DNA from: Anaerocolumna jejuensis DSM 15929
GTDB lineage: Bacteria > Bacillota > Clostridia > Lachnospirales > Lachnospiraceae
Direction: 5' to 3'
DNA: 64,000 nucleotides
NCBI RefSeq assembly: GCF_900142215.1
Contig: NZ_FRAC01000006.1
Span: forward strand, 62,001-126,000
Below the pieces are notes generated by a model. It was given only the letters and a program-made list of their open reading frames with translations. It was not told where the DNA came from and searched no databases. Position numbers and translations under genes: made by a program. Below are positions 17,652-26,330 of the stretch, piece after piece. Numbering within the stretch: the stretch's first letter is position 1; the number at the start of each line of letters is the position of its first letter.

Positions 17652-18248
17652 TTGTATTGGACATTCTTTCCCCAGGATCAAAACAATGAAAGTACAAACA
17701 TGACATATATGGTAGGAACCTTCCGTGCACTGGTCGATACCATAATCCCCAGGACTCCGCGATTGGCACAGGAGTATGGTTTAATTCAGTATTATGGAGC
17801 ACTGGATGCCGATATAGACCAGTTTCTGATACTTTCTTTGCAGAATCTGCAATATCCGTTGGCTGTCTATACCATGGAGCTTTTGGATCTGGCTGCTAAA
17901 CTTACTTATTCGGAAGGATATGAAGGTATTTCCCAGTCCGATGAAATCACCTTTTCAAATATTCCGCCGGAAAAGAGACTTCAGGCATTGGAGCTATTGC
18001 TGGTGGCACCCATTTTTCCGGCCAATTACCCCAGAGTTTTTATGGATAATCCAGATTGGGTTTTAAATATCTACGGAGCCCTGAACAAATCAACTATGTT
18101 TGGATATTACTCGGAATGGTACGGTTACGGAAATACAAGGCTTCTTCCGCCGGAACAAAGACAGCTTGAATTTTACCCATTCAGTTGGGAACAGATTAAT
18201 TATCCGGGACCCTCCCTTGGTTATCATGCACTAAGAAATAACGGTTAA
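17652..18248 (+). CDS. Small subunit of a GMC oxidoreductase (gluconate 2-dehydrogenase subunit 3-like)
   Basis: The 198-residue protein lies 15 bp upstream of a GMC oxidoreductase gene. It has the helical layout of the small partner subunits of such flavoenzymes (TFRALVDTIIPRTPR near residue 25, then a long helical bundle). No Tat signal is evident. The start is uncertain: TTG at 17652 has AAAGGAG 13 nt upstream, and an ATG at 17700 lacks a site. The pair probably forms a heterodimeric sugar or alcohol dehydrogenase. Confidence 0.6.
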   Translation: MYWTFFPQDQNNESTNMTYMVGTFRALVDTIIPRTPRLAQEYGLIQYYGALDADIDQFLILSLQNLQYPLAVYTMELLDLAAKLTYSEGYEGISQSDEITFSNIPPEKRLQALELLLVAPIFPANYPRVFMDNPDWVLNIYGALNKSTMFGYYSEWYGYGNTRLLPPEQRQLEFYPFSWEQINYPGPSLGYHALRNNG

Positions 18249-18262
18249 AAGGAGATAATAAA

Positions 18263-19966
18263 ATGGATACAGACGTTATTATTATTGGAGCAGGCGGAGG
18301 TGGTGCGGTAGCAGCAAAAGAACTGGGAGAGAAAGGTCTTGGAGTAATCGTTCTGGAAGCAGGTCCCTGGTACGGCAATAAGAATTGGCCTCTTCCCAAC
18401 TCAGAGCCCGGAGCAAATGGCAGTACAAATTATGATGACTTAAGTATAGATTTGCTAAAGAAGAGCTTTACTGACCTGGAAGATGATATGAACGATTTCG
18501 TCTCCGGTAAATTCCGTTGGGGACCGGCCGACAGAGAAAAGCCCCCATGGACCAGAAGGATTCTCAACGGCGGCTTTATATGGCAGAATTCCGGTGTTGG
18601 AGGCAGTACCCTTCATTATTTCGGAAATTCTCCCCGTGCGTACCCTCAGTCTGTCAATAACATATGGCCTATTTCCTACGATGAATTGATTCCTTATTAT
18701 GAAAAGGTTGAAACGACACTTCCGGTGAGACCTGCTCCGGCAACAGCAAAAGAGGATCTATTCATTTACGGCTGTAAAAAGGCCGGCTGGAGCCTTATAG
18801 ATTCCTTGGATATCACCAGTCCGGGATACCGGATGGAAACCAATGCCATACTTCCTCCCAATCCTTTAATTAATGATCCTGATTTTAATTTTGTAACAAA
18901 CAATTCCGTTGGCTGTACCTTAAGGGGACAATGCATAAACGGTTGTCACATAGGACCTACGGTTGACAGTGTTGCAAAGCGTTCCACACTGGTCAGCTAT
19001 ATCCCAAGAGCCCTCAGGACAAATAAAGTCGAGGTCAGGCCAAATACCTTTGTCACAAAAATTTTGACCGAAACTGATGAAAATAACGAATTGCAGGCAG
19101 TGGGAGTAGCCTTTCGCAATACCTGGACCGGAGAAACAGGAGAGTTGACAGCCAAAGTAATCGTCCTCTCAGCCGGCGGTATCGAATCTCCGCGTCTGTG
19201 GCTGAATTCAGGCCTTCCTGATAACCCCTGGGTTGGCAGAGGCCTAATCAACCATTGGTTTGACAGTGTAACCGGTATTTTCGATGAAGCAGCCGTCATG
19301 GATGCATTGGGAGTTTCTGATGTAAAGCCCTTTGTGGGACAGAATTCGGCTGTCCGGTTTGATTATCCTGGTTACGGTGCTCTTTTAATGTGCGGAGAAA
19401 GCCCGGGTATTTATTCAACTTTAGCATATGGAGCCAGTTTTATGGGCAGCAGCTCCTTAAGGAGAACAGATTCCAACGCACCCTGGGATTATGAAGGCTT
19501 GATTATTGGAGAGCAGCTGAAGGAATTCATGAGAGAATATACCAGAACATTAAGCTGTCTGATCTTAACTGATGATACGGTAGACCAAAACAACAGTATT
19601 ACTCTTGATCCCTATCTGCGTGATGAAAATGGTTATCTGCCGGTTATCACTTACCAGCCAAATCCAGAAGACAGCATAAGACGGGATACCCTGGCTGCTA
19701 TTTCGGCAGATATCTTTCGTAAGGCCGGAGCAAAAACAGTAGTCCGCTCCAATTGGCCTGCTGCCAGCTTCCTGCATATTATGTGTACAATGCGTATGGG
19801 GTATGTAACGGATAGCAATTGCGAAGCATATCAGGTAAAAAAATTATACATAGCGGACAACAGCGTTATTTTTAACGGAATCGGAGGTCCCAATCCCACA
19901 CTTACAACCCAGGCCCTTGCAACAAGAACTGCCGATAAAATAGCAGAAAAATATTTTAGCTCCTAA
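18263..19966 (+). CDS. GMC-family FAD-dependent oxidoreductase, large subunit
   Basis: The 567-residue protein has the FAD-binding Rossmann motif IIIGAGGGGAVAAKEL (residues 6-21), VLEAGPWY, NSGVGGSTLHYFGN and a second FAD contact SAGGIESPRLWLNSGL. The C-terminal GMC block holds a histidine in FLHIMCTMRMG and the terminal NPTLTTQALATRTADKIAEKY. This matches the membrane-type gluconate/sorbitol dehydrogenase branch. The upstream small gene encodes its probable subunit. AAAAGGAGATAATAAA precedes ATG. Confidence 0.9.
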   Translation: MDTDVIIIGAGGGGAVAAKELGEKGLGVIVLEAGPWYGNKNWPLPNSEPGANGSTNYDDLSIDLLKKSFTDLEDDMNDFVSGKFRWGPADREKPPWTRRILNGGFIWQNSGVGGSTLHYFGNSPRAYPQSVNNIWPISYDELIPYYEKVETTLPVRPAPATAKEDLFIYGCKKAGWSLIDSLDITSPGYRMETNAILPPNPLINDPDFNFVTNNSVGCTLRGQCINGCHIGPTVDSVAKRSTLVSYIPRALRTNKVEVRPNTFVTKILTETDENNELQAVGVAFRNTWTGETGELTAKVIVLSAGGIESPRLWLNSGLPDNPWVGRGLINHWFDSVTGIFDEAAVMDALGVSDVKPFVGQNSAVRFDYPGYGALLMCGESPGIYSTLAYGASFMGSSSLRRTDSNAPWDYEGLIIGEQLKEFMREYTRTLSCLILTDDTVDQNNSITLDPYLRDENGYLPVITYQPNPEDSIRRDTLAAISADIFRKAGAKTVVRSNWPAASFLHIMCTMRMGYVTDSNCEAYQVKKLYIADNSVIFNGIGGPNPTLTTQALATRTADKIAEKYFSS

Positions 19967-19986
19967 TATAATGTGAGTTTAATATA

Positions 19987-20036
19987 AGAGCTGCCCAATA
20001 TGTCAGTTTATATAAACTGGCGTACTGAGCAGCTTA
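19987..20036 (+). terminator. Intrinsic terminator after GMC operon
   Basis: AGCTGC/GCAGCT outer arms (19989-19994 and 20029-20034) enclose an inner palindrome at 20004-20019. There is no long T run, so efficiency is uncertain. Confidence 0.5.
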
Positions 20037-20153
20037 TGCTGTTTACGGTATATCGCCCCCTCCGAAAGCCTCCCTGGTACAAGCAGAGACTTCTATTTCC
20101 TTCTGCCATTGTTTGTGTTAAAATATAAGCCATATAAAAAGGAGAACATAGAA

Positions 20154-20519
20154 ATGAATATAAAAATAATTAACAAGGAATTTTGTATATGCAAAGTAAC
20201 AAATCTGGCAGAAGTAAATTTTCAGGATGAATTTTGTTTCCTCAGTAAAACGGATGAAGAAATATCATTGGTATGTACCTCTGATTACGTCCCATCGAAT
20301 ACAATTGCAAAAGAAGACGGCTGGAAGGCATTTCGGGTTCAGGGAATACTGGATTTCTCCTTAACCGGAATTCTTTCTAAAATATCCTCCCTGTTAGCAG
20401 AAAATAATATAAGTATATTTGCTGTGTCAACATACAATACCGACTATATTTTTATAAAGGATTATAATTTTCAGAATGCACTAACGGTACTAAAGGAGTA
20501 TGGCTATACAATTGAATAA
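20154..20519 (+). CDS. ACT-domain protein (CASTOR-type)
   Basis: The 121-residue protein (start ATG at 20154 after AAAAGGAGAACATAGAA) consists of two ACT-like halves. The second half, FSLTGILSKISSLLAENNISIFAVSTYNTDYIFIK, is a classic amino-acid-sensing ACT repeat. It is probably a small ligand-binding regulatory protein; the ligand is unknown. It is followed after 16 bp by DUF1697. Confidence 0.85.
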   Translation: MNIKIINKEFCICKVTNLAEVNFQDEFCFLSKTDEEISLVCTSDYVPSNTIAKEDGWKAFRVQGILDFSLTGILSKISSLLAENNISIFAVSTYNTDYIFIKDYNFQNALTVLKEYGYTIE

Positions 20520-20535
20520 AGGATGGTAACATGCT

Positions 20536-21099
20536 ATGGAGAATAGATTCTGTGCCTTCCTTCGGGGCATAAATGTAAAGGGCACCAGTATGAAAATGGA
20601 TGACCTTAAGGCCGCTTTTGCCAGTATGGGCTTCGCTAATATTAAAACAATACTGGCATCTGGAAATGTTATATTTGACTCGGAAAAAGAGCTAAGCCAG
20701 GAAGAACTAAAGCTTTTTATTGAAAAAGAATTAAGCAGCTATTTTCAATACGATGCTCATGTCTTTTTGCGGAAAACAAAGGAAATAGAAGTAATCTTAA
20801 GGGATATTGATGCTTATCCTGCACCAAAAGACTGTCATCAGTACGCATTGATATGCGATAGCAAAGAGAGCTTTACGGAATTAAAGGAGCTTTTTGACAG
20901 CATAGCCCACGAGCCTATGGAACAATTTTTTGTCGTGTCAAGCAATGCTTTCTGGATAGTACCAAAAGGCTCAACCTTAAGCTCAGAATTCGGCTCAAAG
21001 GTCCTTGTAAAAAAACAGTATAAAAGCAGTTTGACCTCCCGTAACAGGAATACGATGGAAAAAATCTATAATGCCATGAATAACCCAAAGAAAAACTAA
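20536..21099 (+). CDS. DUF1697 family protein
   Basis: The 187-residue protein has the family signature at the N-terminus (CAFLRGINVKGTSMKMDDLKAAF... TILASGNVIFDS) and the C-terminal block KTIYNAMN-like EKIYNAMNNP. Length fits. Function is unknown; it is in the same run as the ACT and isochorismatase genes. Confidence 0.88.
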   Translation: MENRFCAFLRGINVKGTSMKMDDLKAAFASMGFANIKTILASGNVIFDSEKELSQEELKLFIEKELSSYFQYDAHVFLRKTKEIEVILRDIDAYPAPKDCHQYALICDSKESFTELKELFDSIAHEPMEQFFVVSSNAFWIVPKGSTLSSEFGSKVLVKKQYKSSLTSRNRNTMEKIYNAMNNPKKN

Positions 21100-21120
21100 A
21101 ATTTTAAGGAGGCTGTAATA

Positions 21121-21642
21121 ATGGAAGATACCGTTTTACTGATAATTGATGTTCAGACTGCACTTATGGAGGAGCATCCCTGCAATGAAGAAAAAGTAAT
21201 AGAAAACATACAAAAATTAATTTCATATTCCAGAAATAACGGAATAGAAGTTATCTATATACGTCATGACGACGGACCTGGGACAGAATTAGAAAATAAT
21301 ACACGGGGATGGCAGATTTTTGATAAGGTTGCCCCAAAGGATACGGATAAGATTTTTGAAAAGAATTTCAACAGTGCTTTCCGAAAGACCGGCTTAAAGG
21401 AATACCTGGACAGTAAGAATATCAGGAAGCTGATACTGACAGGCTTACAGACAGAATACTGCATTGATGCCACTGTAAAGTCCGCCTTTGAACAGGAATA
21501 TGAAGTCATTATCCCTGAAGAGACCAACTCTACTTTTGATAATCCGTATCTTACCGGAAAGCAGCTTTATGAATTTTTTAATTATACCTTATGGAATAAC
21601 CGCTTTGCTAAGGTAATGCCCTTAGAAGATATCCTGAAATAA
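21121..21642 (+). CDS. Isochorismatase-family cysteine hydrolase
   Basis: The 173-residue protein has the catalytic Asp in LLIIDVQ (about residue 9) and a candidate catalytic Lys near 80 (EKNFNSAF). The nucleophile Cys is in LTGLQTEYCIDATVKSA. This is the nicotinamidase/isochorismatase fold. It probably cleaves a small amide. AAGGAGGCTGTAATA precedes ATG. Confidence 0.9.
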   Translation: MEDTVLLIIDVQTALMEEHPCNEEKVIENIQKLISYSRNNGIEVIYIRHDDGPGTELENNTRGWQIFDKVAPKDTDKIFEKNFNSAFRKTGLKEYLDSKNIRKLILTGLQTEYCIDATVKSAFEQEYEVIIPEETNSTFDNPYLTGKQLYEFFNYTLWNNRFAKVMPLEDILK

Positions 21643-21651
21643 ACACAAAGT

Positions 21652-22431
21652 TTAAAAAGTGCCTATTCCAAGAATACCGTACAATTCAGCCAGCTTTGTT
21701 ATGGTATAGGTACTTTGTATATCCGATGTATTAGTGATATTTTTGCGGTTAATCCAACAGGTGTCAATTCCTGCAAGGTTGCCGCCCTTTATATCGCTGC
21801 TCAGGGAATCGCCGATTACCAGGGCACTTTCTGCCTTAAAATCCTTCATATGTTCTTTTACATAGTCAAAAAATTCTCCGGCCGGTTTCTGGTATCCAAT
21901 TTCCTGGGATATGAAGATATCCTCAAAAAACGGATAGAGATTGGTCATCTTCAAACGGCTAAGCTGGGTTTCTGTAACACCGTTTGTTATAACAAAGAGC
22001 CTGAAGGAACCGGATAAATCCTTGCACAGTTCAAAGGCTCCGTCAATCAGCTGGTAACCCCTTCCTAACAATGCTCGGTATTGTGCTTCCCATAAGGTTC
22101 CGTCCACGGTCATGCCAAGTTCCAGCAGTGTTCTGGAAAAGCGGGTATTCAATACCTCATTAAGGGAAATCGTACCCTTTTCATAGCCGGCCCATAATTC
22201 TTTATTCACGGCATCATATATATCAAATACCTCCCTGGTAAAGGAAATCCCATTATCTTCAAAAAGCTTCTCCAAAGAAACTTTTTCATTAGCCTCAAAA
22301 TCCAAAAGAGTATCGTCCAAATCAAAAAGCAGTAATTCATATTTCTTACTTCCAGGCTTATGAATTTTGCTGCCTTCATCCGGCTTATCCAATGATTTTT
22401 TAATCCCTGTATAATGCTTATTTTCTTCCAT
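21652..22431 (-). CDS. HAD-superfamily hydrolase, YjjG-like (noncanonical nucleotide 5'-nucleotidase)
   Basis: The protein has the HAD motifs in order: FDLDDTLLDF (nucleophile D37, D39), VITNG, YQKP with the lysine, and IGDSLSSDIKGG. The cap domain is of the YjjG/HAD-IA type (DYAFEANEKVSL-like LLDFEANEKVSL). About 28 extra N-terminal residues precede the fold. It is convergent with the isochorismatase gene with only 9 bp between stops. Confidence 0.9.
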   Translation of the reverse strand: MEENKHYTGIKKSLDKPDEGSKIHKPGSKKYELLLFDLDDTLLDFEANEKVSLEKLFEDNGISFTREVFDIYDAVNKELWAGYEKGTISLNEVLNTRFSRTLLELGMTVDGTLWEAQYRALLGRGYQLIDGAFELCKDLSGSFRLFVITNGVTETQLSRLKMTNLYPFFEDIFISQEIGYQKPAGEFFDYVKEHMKDFKAESALVIGDSLSSDIKGGNLAGIDTCWINRKNITNTSDIQSTYTITKLAELYGILGIGTF

Positions 22432-22667
22432 AGTAAAGTACCTCCTGTAGATTTACATATTATACAACTTTACTGGATATACCGCAGTTTGTCAACCTGC
22501 GCTCCCATTGCACGACAAACGCACGAAAGAAATTTATGGTAGCGGACGATAACCAATGGAGTTGTTTGTGCATATCCATTATTTTGTCTTATGCATTTTC
22601 TGTGCCCAAAATCCTATAAGACCCAAACAACACAACAACTGTCCAAGAGTTTATTGCCAATCCCCAG

Positions 22668-22898
22668 ATGATTTTGGCTTACCTTTCGTAATTTTCTATT
22701 GAGGCGTTCCCTAATGACACTTAAATGGCAGCAGCTGTTCCTAGGTAAAATTATACCACTGTCTGAGCTCACAGCCCTGCACAAATACAACCTTCCAGCG
22801 AGTTTGGTATAATTTCACCTGCCAGGAACAGCTGCTGGCATTTTAGTGGAATTCGGAACCCCGAACGAGAAAATTACGAAAGGTAAGCCAAAATCATC
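22668..22898. repeat. 231-bp imperfect inverted repeat, MITE-like foldback
   Basis: The gene-free interval 22432-23068 contains an arm from 22668 to about 22760 whose reverse complement recurs from about 22807 to 22898. The outer 31 bp are identical (GATGATTTTGGCTTACC..., ending TAATTTTCT). A second conserved block CAGCAGCTGTTCCT lies further in, followed by AAATTATACC-type ends, with 45-50 bp of unique centre. No protein is encoded. The octamer CAATCCCC flanks both sides (22658-22665 and near 22908), a possible but offset target duplication. Confidence 0.8.
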
Positions 22899-23068
22899 GT
22901 CCGTTCCCAATCCCCCAATCCAAGCCCCCTTGCGATATTTCTTAAATCTAAGCCCCCTCAAGGCATTTTCTGTTCGACTTTTGTCCCGTTATTTGATAAA
23001 ATAACTAATACAAGCATTCATACAATGAGTACAGTGTTTAATATAACCAAGAATAGGAGAGAACAGAT

Positions 23069-24028
23069 ATGACAGTACGTTTTGGTATCATTGGATTAGG
23101 GGCAATTGCAACCAGATTTGCAACTGTATTAAAAACGGCAGAAAATACTGCCCTAACTGCAGTAGCATCAAGAGAAATGGCAAGGTCAGAGAAGTTTGCC
23201 AAAGAATATGGAGCTGCAAAGGCCTATGATAATTATATGGATTTGATTCAGGATGAAGAAGTGGACATTATATATATAGCATTAACTCATAATTTTCACT
23301 ATGATATTGTAAAGAAATGCATTCTAAACGGCAAGGCAGTATTATGTGAAAAGCCCTTTGTTACCAGCCAGAAGGATGCGGCGGAGCTTATAGCTCTTGC
23401 AAAAGAGAAACAGGTTCTTCTTATGGAGGCTATGTGGACAAGATGCATCCCCACCTTTCAAAAGGCAAAGGAATGGGTTACGAAGGGATTTATTGGAAAA
23501 CCTCAGTTGGTGCAGGCTGCTTTTTGCTTCAATATTCCATTTGATAAGGAGCACCGGTTATTTAATCCTGATTTAGCAGGCGGCGGTTTATATGACGCAG
23601 GAGTATATCCTCTGGAATTTGCTACCGGCATCTTAGGTGAGAACCCGGTAACGATAAATGGAATTGCTCATAAGTGTGCTACCGGAGTGGATGACTTTTC
23701 GGTAATTAATTTGGGCTTTGAAAGCGGGGCATTAGCTTCCCTTTCCTGTGGGTTAAATGCCAATGTGTCACAGGATGCAAATGTTTATGGAACAGAAGGC
23801 CGTGTGATAGTATATGATTTTCTTGGTTCTCACAAATGCGAAAGATATGACGCAAACAACCAGCTGGTTGAAAGCTTTACCGTAGAATTTGAAGATGGTT
23901 TTCTATATGAAATCCTGCATATTTGCGAATTATTTAGGGGAAAGAAGTTAGAAAGTCCACTTATTCCGCTGAGCGATACCAGGGCCTGTGCTGAAATATT
24001 TGACACTTTAATGGACCAGTGGAATTAA
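23069..24028 (+). CDS. Gfo/Idh/MocA-family NAD(P)-dependent oxidoreductase
   Basis: The 319-residue protein has the Rossmann motif IIGLGAIATRFA, the CEKPFV motif with the catalytic lysine, and GGGLYDAGVYPLEFA with the conserved Asp. This is the dihydrodiol/sugar dehydrogenase branch. The substrate is probably a sugar or cyclic polyol. The start follows AATAGGAGAGAACAGAT. Monocistronic. Confidence 0.92.
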   Translation: MTVRFGIIGLGAIATRFATVLKTAENTALTAVASREMARSEKFAKEYGAAKAYDNYMDLIQDEEVDIIYIALTHNFHYDIVKKCILNGKAVLCEKPFVTSQKDAAELIALAKEKQVLLMEAMWTRCIPTFQKAKEWVTKGFIGKPQLVQAAFCFNIPFDKEHRLFNPDLAGGGLYDAGVYPLEFATGILGENPVTINGIAHKCATGVDDFSVINLGFESGALASLSCGLNANVSQDANVYGTEGRVIVYDFLGSHKCERYDANNQLVESFTVEFEDGFLYEILHICELFRGKKLESPLIPLSDTRACAEIFDTLMDQWN

Positions 24029-24100
24029 TACAATCCGTCTTTTCAGGCAAATATAAAGAAACAGGTATAATAGTAAGCAGTAGCAGGAAATAAGCAGTAA

Positions 24101-24187
24101 GGCAGGAAAAAGGAGGAAGAAACATTTCAAGCTTATTAAAATGGTGCTATAACACTGGAAAAGCACTAACACTTTTTCCTTCCTGCC
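24101..24187. terminator. Hairpin between convergent genes
   Basis: GGCAGGAA-AAAG (24101-24112) pairs with the complementary stretch CTTTTT...TTCCTGCC ending at 24187. The loop is long. It lies in the 203-bp gap between a plus-strand oxidoreductase and minus-strand tag. Confidence 0.45.
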
Positions 24188-24231
24188 TAAGCTTATGGAT
24201 TACTAAAAAAGAAAAACGATTTCGGCTTTTT

Positions 24232-24801
24232 TTATAAATCATGTAAAAAGCAATCACAGAGGTGGTCATTAACCATGCCGATAGATTGCATATAAGCATA
24301 GATAATTGTTGAACCTACGAACTTAAAGCCTAATTTTTTCATATCCTTGCTGATAGTATCGGATAAAGGGGTGCTTGCCGGGACCTCAGAAAGGTTCTGC
24401 CAATTATTTTTTATAGGCTTATAGTCAACATATTTCCAAAGAAAATCATTTAGAGAGCCATATTGCTCTACCACCTTAAAATAAGCTTTGGCATTGGTAA
24501 TTGCTGCCTGGATTTTTAACCGGTTTCTGATGATTCCTGGATTTTGAAGAAGCTCTTCAATCTTATTATTATCATAATGGATTAAAATAGATGGATCAAA
24601 GTTGTCATAGGCCTTATAAAAATTCTCCCTCTTCTTTAATATAGTTGCCCAGCTTAAGCCTGCCTGCTGGCCCTCCAGAAGAAGCATGGCAAAAAGCCTT
24701 CTGTCCTCATATTCAGGCCTTCCCCATTCCTTATCATGGTATTCTGTTTCTTCTGCACTGCTGTCAGCCCAACTGCAGCGTATTATTTCCGGACCTTCCA
24801 T
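24232..24801 (-). CDS. tag: DNA-3-methyladenine glycosylase I
   Basis: The 189-residue protein removes 3-methyladenine from DNA in base excision repair. It shows RCSWAD, EYHDKEWGRPEYEDRRLFAMLLLEGQQAGLSW, NRLKIQAAITNAKAY and the C-terminal zinc site HLCDCF. I start at 24801 because GGAGGATACAAAA precedes this ATG and the protein then has the normal family N-terminus; an in-frame start 102 bp upstream adds unrelated residues. Confidence 0.95.
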   Translation of the reverse strand: MEGPEIIRCSWADSSAEETEYHDKEWGRPEYEDRRLFAMLLLEGQQAGLSWATILKKRENFYKAYDNFDPSILIHYDNNKIEELLQNPGIIRNRLKIQAAITNAKAYFKVVEQYGSLNDFLWKYVDYKPIKNNWQNLSEVPASTPLSDTISKDMKKLGFKFVGSTIIYAYMQSIGMVNDHLCDCFLHDL

Positions 24802-25109
24802 TTTTGTATCCTCCTTGCATAATCTGGTACCCTTAGAAGTTCTACCGGTATTATAGCATAACTGCCGGTAAATGTAATTATTATTGTGAATCAAATGCCT
24901 CAATTGACTGAAACTGGAAAAGAGGTTATAATATATAATGCTATTAACTATCTGAAAAAGGAACTATCATATAAGATGGGGAATCAGGTTAGCGGCAGGT
25001 TACAGCGGCGCAAAAACAGTGAAAATGCGACAGCTTCAGGCGGTTATCTAACAGGAGAAATTAGCCGATTAATATTATACATGGCTATAAAATAGAAAGG
25101 TGATGAAAT

Positions 25110-25331
25110 ATGGAAAAAAATAAACTGGAAGAATTAAGGCTGATATTAAAGAAATTTGCTGAATCAGGATGGGAGGTTATTGACGGCCCTTCCAATGCAT
25201 GGCTGGAAGGAAAAAGCAGCAAGGAAGCTCTTGTTGCTGCCATCAACCAGGCTGACATAGAATGCGGAAGCTGCGGCTGCGAATTTGACCCCCTTTATAA
25301 AAGGGCATTAGAGCTTTGTGCTGAACTTTGA
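25110..25331 (+). CDS. Small hypothetical protein with CGSCGC motif
   Basis: The 73-residue protein has GWEVIDGPSNAWLEG and a C-terminal CGSCGCEFDPLYKRALEL. The AAAGGTGATGAAAT site supports it. I do not recognise the family; the cysteine cluster suggests metal binding or redox switching. Confidence 0.7.
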   Translation: MEKNKLEELRLILKKFAESGWEVIDGPSNAWLEGKSSKEALVAAINQADIECGSCGCEFDPLYKRALELCAEL

Positions 25332-25381
25332 CCGGATTACTTTAAAACTCAGATGACATTTTACATGGAGATAACATACAA

Positions 25382-26167
25382 ATGAGAGATAATAATAAAA
25401 TAAAAAGATTGGTACTTTCTATCAGTCTCGGACTAGTCCTTTCAATGGGATGCATCAACACTGGATTGGATGCCTCTGCCGCTTCAACGGATACCAAAAG
25501 TAACACCTATAATGTTACCTTAGACCCTCAGGGAGGTACGGTAAGCAGCAATAAAATAAAGGTAACAGTGGGAAAAAACTATGGTACCCTGCCGGTTCCT
25601 GCCAAACAAAATTACACCTTCCGGGGCTGGTATATCTTCCCTTCCGGCGGAACCAGGATAAATGCCGAAAAAGAGGTTACTATTGCAAAGGACCACACCC
25701 TTTATGCCCAGTGGGACGGAAAGGATTTTGACATAACTCTGGATGCCAATGAAGGAACCCTGGATATCAAGAAAATTTCTGTACGCTATGGAACAAGGTA
25801 TTTTCAGACGCTTCCCACTCCCAAAAGAGCGAACTATGAATTCAGCGGTTGGTATACCCAGAAAAAAAATGGCATGCAGATAACAGCCAATACTCTTTAC
25901 AAAGATAACCCGCCTAAAAAGCTTTATGCCCTATGGACAAAGAGGATTCTGACAATCAAATTCGTTGCCTATAACGGGGAAGACTATGAGAAAAAGGTTA
26001 CCTGCGGCGGCACCTACGGGGCACTGCCAAAACCTATAAAAAAGGGAAGTACTTTTAAAGGCTGGTTTACCTGGAAGGATTATCCAAATATAGATGCTAC
26101 TCCAATTGTGAGTACCACAAAGGTAACAGATACCTCACCCACAACACTATTTGCAAGGTGGTACTAA
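25382..26167 (+). CDS. Secreted InlB B-repeat (Listeria-Bacteroides repeat) protein
   Basis: The 261-residue protein has an N-terminal export signal. Both LSMGC (lipobox-like, Cys near residue 22) and a signal-peptidase-I-like DASAAS are present. Three beta-grasp InlB B-repeats follow, each with the pattern of a YG-T-LP-P turn, FxGWY and LYAxW (near residues 40-110, 112-185 and 188-260). Such repeats are surface adhesion or spacer modules. There is no cell-wall sorting motif. Confidence 0.85.
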   Translation: MRDNNKIKRLVLSISLGLVLSMGCINTGLDASAASTDTKSNTYNVTLDPQGGTVSSNKIKVTVGKNYGTLPVPAKQNYTFRGWYIFPSGGTRINAEKEVTIAKDHTLYAQWDGKDFDITLDANEGTLDIKKISVRYGTRYFQTLPTPKRANYEFSGWYTQKKNGMQITANTLYKDNPPKKLYALWTKRILTIKFVAYNGEDYEKKVTCGGTYGALPKPIKKGSTFKGWFTWKDYPNIDATPIVSTTKVTDTSPTTLFARWY

Positions 26168-26278
26168 GCAATTAATCATTTTTCAAGCTGACAATCATGC
26201 GGTATCTTAAGCTTGCTTGGGATACCGCTTAAATACGATTAAAAATGCAACGCATTCTTAATCTACTCCTAAAATGAA

Positions 26279-26325
26279 ATCCCTGCCCCTCTGCCAGTAA
26301 ACATTTATGACAGGAGAGCAGGGAT
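26279..26325. terminator. Bidirectional intrinsic terminator
   Basis: ATCCCTGC at 26279-26286 pairs with GCAGGGAT at 26318-26325 between convergent genes. A second hairpin with arms GCGGTATC/GATACCGC lies slightly upstream near 26199-26228. Confidence 0.7.
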
Positions 26326-26330
26326 ATTTA

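Noticed and set aside
24886..25095. 69-codon plus-strand frame between tag and the next gene
   Set aside because: No ribosome binding site, overlaps the tag promoter region and has non-coding-like composition.
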